Of a DNA stretch of 47,759 nucleotides, positions 46,255 to 47,759 are shown one piece after another. Both the position numbers and the translations under genes were made by a program. Each line of letters begins with the position of its first letter. Position 1 is the stretch's first letter. Source of the stretch: a virus. The DNA lies in IMG/VR virus record IMGVR_UViG_3300045453_000100, positions 1 through 47,759 of that record, one strand, 5' to 3'. The notes below the pieces were generated by a model that had not been told where the DNA came from, did not search any database, and was given only the letters and a program-made list of their open reading frames with translations.

Positions 46255-46758
46255 GTGAATCCCGGCCCGAATGACAGCATCGTGCAGGCACCGGCCGACA
46301 TCGACCACCAATCCCTTGATGCCGTCGCCGGCCGCCTCGGGAAATCGCCGCGCTGGCTGCAGTCGCGGTTGACGGAGGACCGCCGGCGGAGGCCTGATCT
46401 CCAGCGGTTGCAGCATCACCACCACGTCGGCAGATCGAAGAGATGGTCGGAGAACGAATACAGGGCCCTGGAGGCGGCAATCCTGGCCGAGGACGCCGAT
46501 CGCGCGCAGCGCCGCGACGCGCCTCTCCTGGCCTCCAGATCGTTCCACGCGACGGCTTCTGGCACGTCCACGGGACCGTCCGGGTGGCAGCCCTCGACGG
46601 ATCGCGACGCTCTCGCCGCGTTAGAAAGGGTACTGGCCTCCCCGCCGTCGCAGAGACCCTGCCCGATGCCGAAACGCTCCGGGATCTCTGGGCGCTCGAA
46701 GCCCGCCAGGAAGCGATCCACGGCCGACAGCCAAGTCGTGCCGTTTCCATCGCGCTAG
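46255..46758 (+). CDS. Excisionase-like HTH protein, overlapping integrase
   Basis: GTG start at 46255. Residues 20-85 form an HTH module: SLDAVAGRLGKSPRWLQSRL and KRWSENEYRALEAAI, the layout of alphaproteobacterial excisionases. After about residue 85 the composition is out of register with the integrase, and the frame only stops at 46758, overlapping integrase by about 315 bp. The C-terminal half may be a shadow or a real overlap. Likely controls excision. Confidence 0.65.
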   Translation: MNPGPNDSIVQAPADIDHQSLDAVAGRLGKSPRWLQSRLTEDRRRRPDLQRLQHHHHVGRSKRWSENEYRALEAAILAEDADRAQRRDAPLLASRSFHATASGTSTGPSGWQPSTDRDALAALERVLASPPSQRPCPMPKRSGISGRSKPARKRSTADSQVVPFPSR

Positions 46759-47759
46759 AGCAGTTCCTCAAGCGACCGCGTAGGCACGGCCGCAAGCCTG
46801 GCTGGCGCGAGAAGAAGCTCAGCCGGCAGATCGCGCTCCGCTTCAAGATCAGGACAGTCGGCGACATCCCGGCGGCCGAGTGGGCGTCCTTCGCCGAGGC
46901 CTCGATCGCGGGCGCCGCGGCCTCGACGCGCGAGCGGTTCCTAAACGGGTTGATGGCGTTCCTGAACTGGTGCCACAGGAAGCCGCGCCAGTGGATTCCT
47001 GACAAGAACATGCCGCACTTCGAACGCGATGCCGCGGCCCGCAAGCCGAGGCACCGCAAGCGGCGCCAGGTCGCCCAGTGGCGGCCCGAGCTCATCATGC
47101 TGTTCATCGACAATGCCGGCTGGCACCTGAAGCCGCAGCTCTGGGTCGAATGGAGCACCGGGCAGCGCGTGTCGGCCGTCCTCGCCACCAAGCTCGGCGC
47201 CGTCCTCCTGGCGCCCGGCCGCGAGCAGATTACCTACGAGCGGACGAAGAATGGTGAGACGGTCACGGCGTCCCTGCACCCTTCGGCAGCCGAGGCGATC
47301 CGCGAATACCTGAAGAAGCGCGGTCGGCTCTGGGACCGCGAAGGGCCGCTGTTCCTCACAAAGGCCGGCAAGCCCTACCGCACCGACAACCAGCTCAGCG
47401 GCCACAACAGGACGGCGTTCAACAACGCCCGCGCCAGAGCCGTGGCCGCCCGCCGGCGCCAGGCGCTCGAGCTGGCCCTGTCGCTGCGCCGGCGTGGCCT
47501 CGTCGACGAGGCACGGGAGGCGATCGGCCAGGCGCGCGCCGACATGGATCTCATGCGTTCGGTGACGCAGCACTGGTTCCGGCACCTGCTGGCGACCACA
47601 CTGCACGCCATGCAGGCGCCGGCGCGCGTCGCCATGGACCAGGCCGGCTGGCAGACCGTGGAGAGCTACATGGCCTACGCGCACGACGTGCCCGAGGTCC
47701 GGCGCTCGATCGTCAACCAGCTCCCGCTACCGGCGCCGGCGAAGAGGGAGACGGCCTAG
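46443..47759 (+). CDS. int: Tyrosine recombinase integrase
   Basis: 438 aa from ATG 46443; the first 30 residues are Gly/Arg-rich and the true start may be later. An arm-binding-like N-terminus (IVPRDGFWHVHGTVRV) and SAM-like core (residues 120-200) precede the catalytic domain: R242 (STGQRVSAV), K269 (RTKNGE), H377 and R380 (QHWFRH) and probable nucleophile Y412 (MAYAH). The gene ends at the last base of the window. Confidence 0.93.
   Translation: MVGERIQGPGGGNPGRGRRSRAAPRRASPGLQIVPRDGFWHVHGTVRVAALDGSRRSRRVRKGTGLPAVAETLPDAETLRDLWALEARQEAIHGRQPSRAVSIALEQFLKRPRRHGRKPGWREKKLSRQIALRFKIRTVGDIPAAEWASFAEASIAGAAASTRERFLNGLMAFLNWCHRKPRQWIPDKNMPHFERDAAARKPRHRKRRQVAQWRPELIMLFIDNAGWHLKPQLWVEWSTGQRVSAVLATKLGAVLLAPGREQITYERTKNGETVTASLHPSAAEAIREYLKKRGRLWDREGPLFLTKAGKPYRTDNQLSGHNRTAFNNARARAVAARRRQALELALSLRRRGLVDEAREAIGQARADMDLMRSVTQHWFRHLLATTLHAMQAPARVAMDQAGWQTVESYMAYAHDVPEVRRSIVNQLPLPAPAKRETA

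Noticed and set aside
47410-47420. GGACGGCGTTC in integrase, and GAACGCCGCTC at 30455-30465
   Set aside because: One mismatch each from the dispersed palindrome; not counted among exact copies.
1-47759. CRISPR arrays, tRNA or rRNA genes
   Set aside because: No regularly spaced direct repeats and no cloverleaf or rRNA-like stretch was seen by eye.

Overview
This 47.8 kb window reads as a complete or nearly complete temperate, contractile-tailed (Mu-like) bacteriophage genome. It is GC-rich (roughly two thirds G+C by eye) and gene-dense. The host is probably a GC-rich alphaproteobacterium; this is inferred from composition and from the style of the repressor, HD-hydrolase and integrase proteins, not shown directly. 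The two window ends look contiguous: position 1 is a start codon, and a suitably spaced ribosome binding site for it lies in the last 20 bases of the window, inside the integrase gene. The sequence may therefore be a circular genome opened between the integrase and the first small gene.

Layout. 1-889: three small plus-strand genes. 798-3162: an SRAP (YedK/HMCES-like) gene and a DNA methyltransferase fused to a PD-(D/E)XK-like domain, in a patch of lower GC. 3269-5210: lysis cassette (Rz1-like, Rz-like, a tiny membrane peptide, a GH108-type endolysin, two membrane proteins). 5239-18848: a Mu-type contractile tail in Mu gene order (fibre genes, gp48, gp47, gp46, gp45, P, N, tape measure, gp41 with a probable -1 frameshift, tube M, sheath L), followed by gp38 at 18951-19136. 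Three extra units are inserted: a HicAB-like pair, a zinc-ribbon gene and a lipoprotein gene. 19133-28076: a lambda-type head (U-like, FII-like, FI position, capsid E, decoration D, acidic scaffold-like protein, S49 protease C, portal B, W, terminase A and Nu1-like). 28087-30225: a ParB-methyltransferase fusion and a gpZ-like protein. 30339-39016: early minus-strand operon, from a Cro-like gene through MazG-like, HD, regulators, primase and a ParB-like protein to the helicase and a candidate replication origin, ending at a terminator. Most genes in it overlap by 4 bases. 39031-40653: lysogeny switch with a CI/S24 repressor, two operator clusters sharing one 14-bp dyad, two promoters and a secreted cargo protein. 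40684-45890: a plus-strand operon of small proteins, a large HTH-ParB protein and a phage-encoded DNA polymerase III beta clamp. 45887-47759: a small minus-strand gene, an excisionase-like gene and a tyrosine integrase.

Three DNA-level signals stand out. (1) Twenty exact copies of an 11-bp palindrome, GAACG-S-CGTTC (usually flanked as CCGAACGSCGTTCGG), are scattered from 3.3 to 46.0 kb. They lie mostly at gene edges, in gaps and in inter-domain linkers, and are read in all frames as the peptides PNGVR/PNAVR, ERRS or RTAFG. (2) Between 30944 and 31186 lies a mirror-symmetric, helically phased array of 12 GGGAC/GTCCC boxes around a 25-bp alternating purine-pyrimidine core. It sits directly after the helicase gene and is a candidate replication origin. 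(3) Six operators related to CGTTTATTTTCACG connect the Cro/CI intergenic region with the promoter of the ParB-clamp operon. The phage also encodes three different ParB-domain proteins and carries one near-canonical parS-like site.
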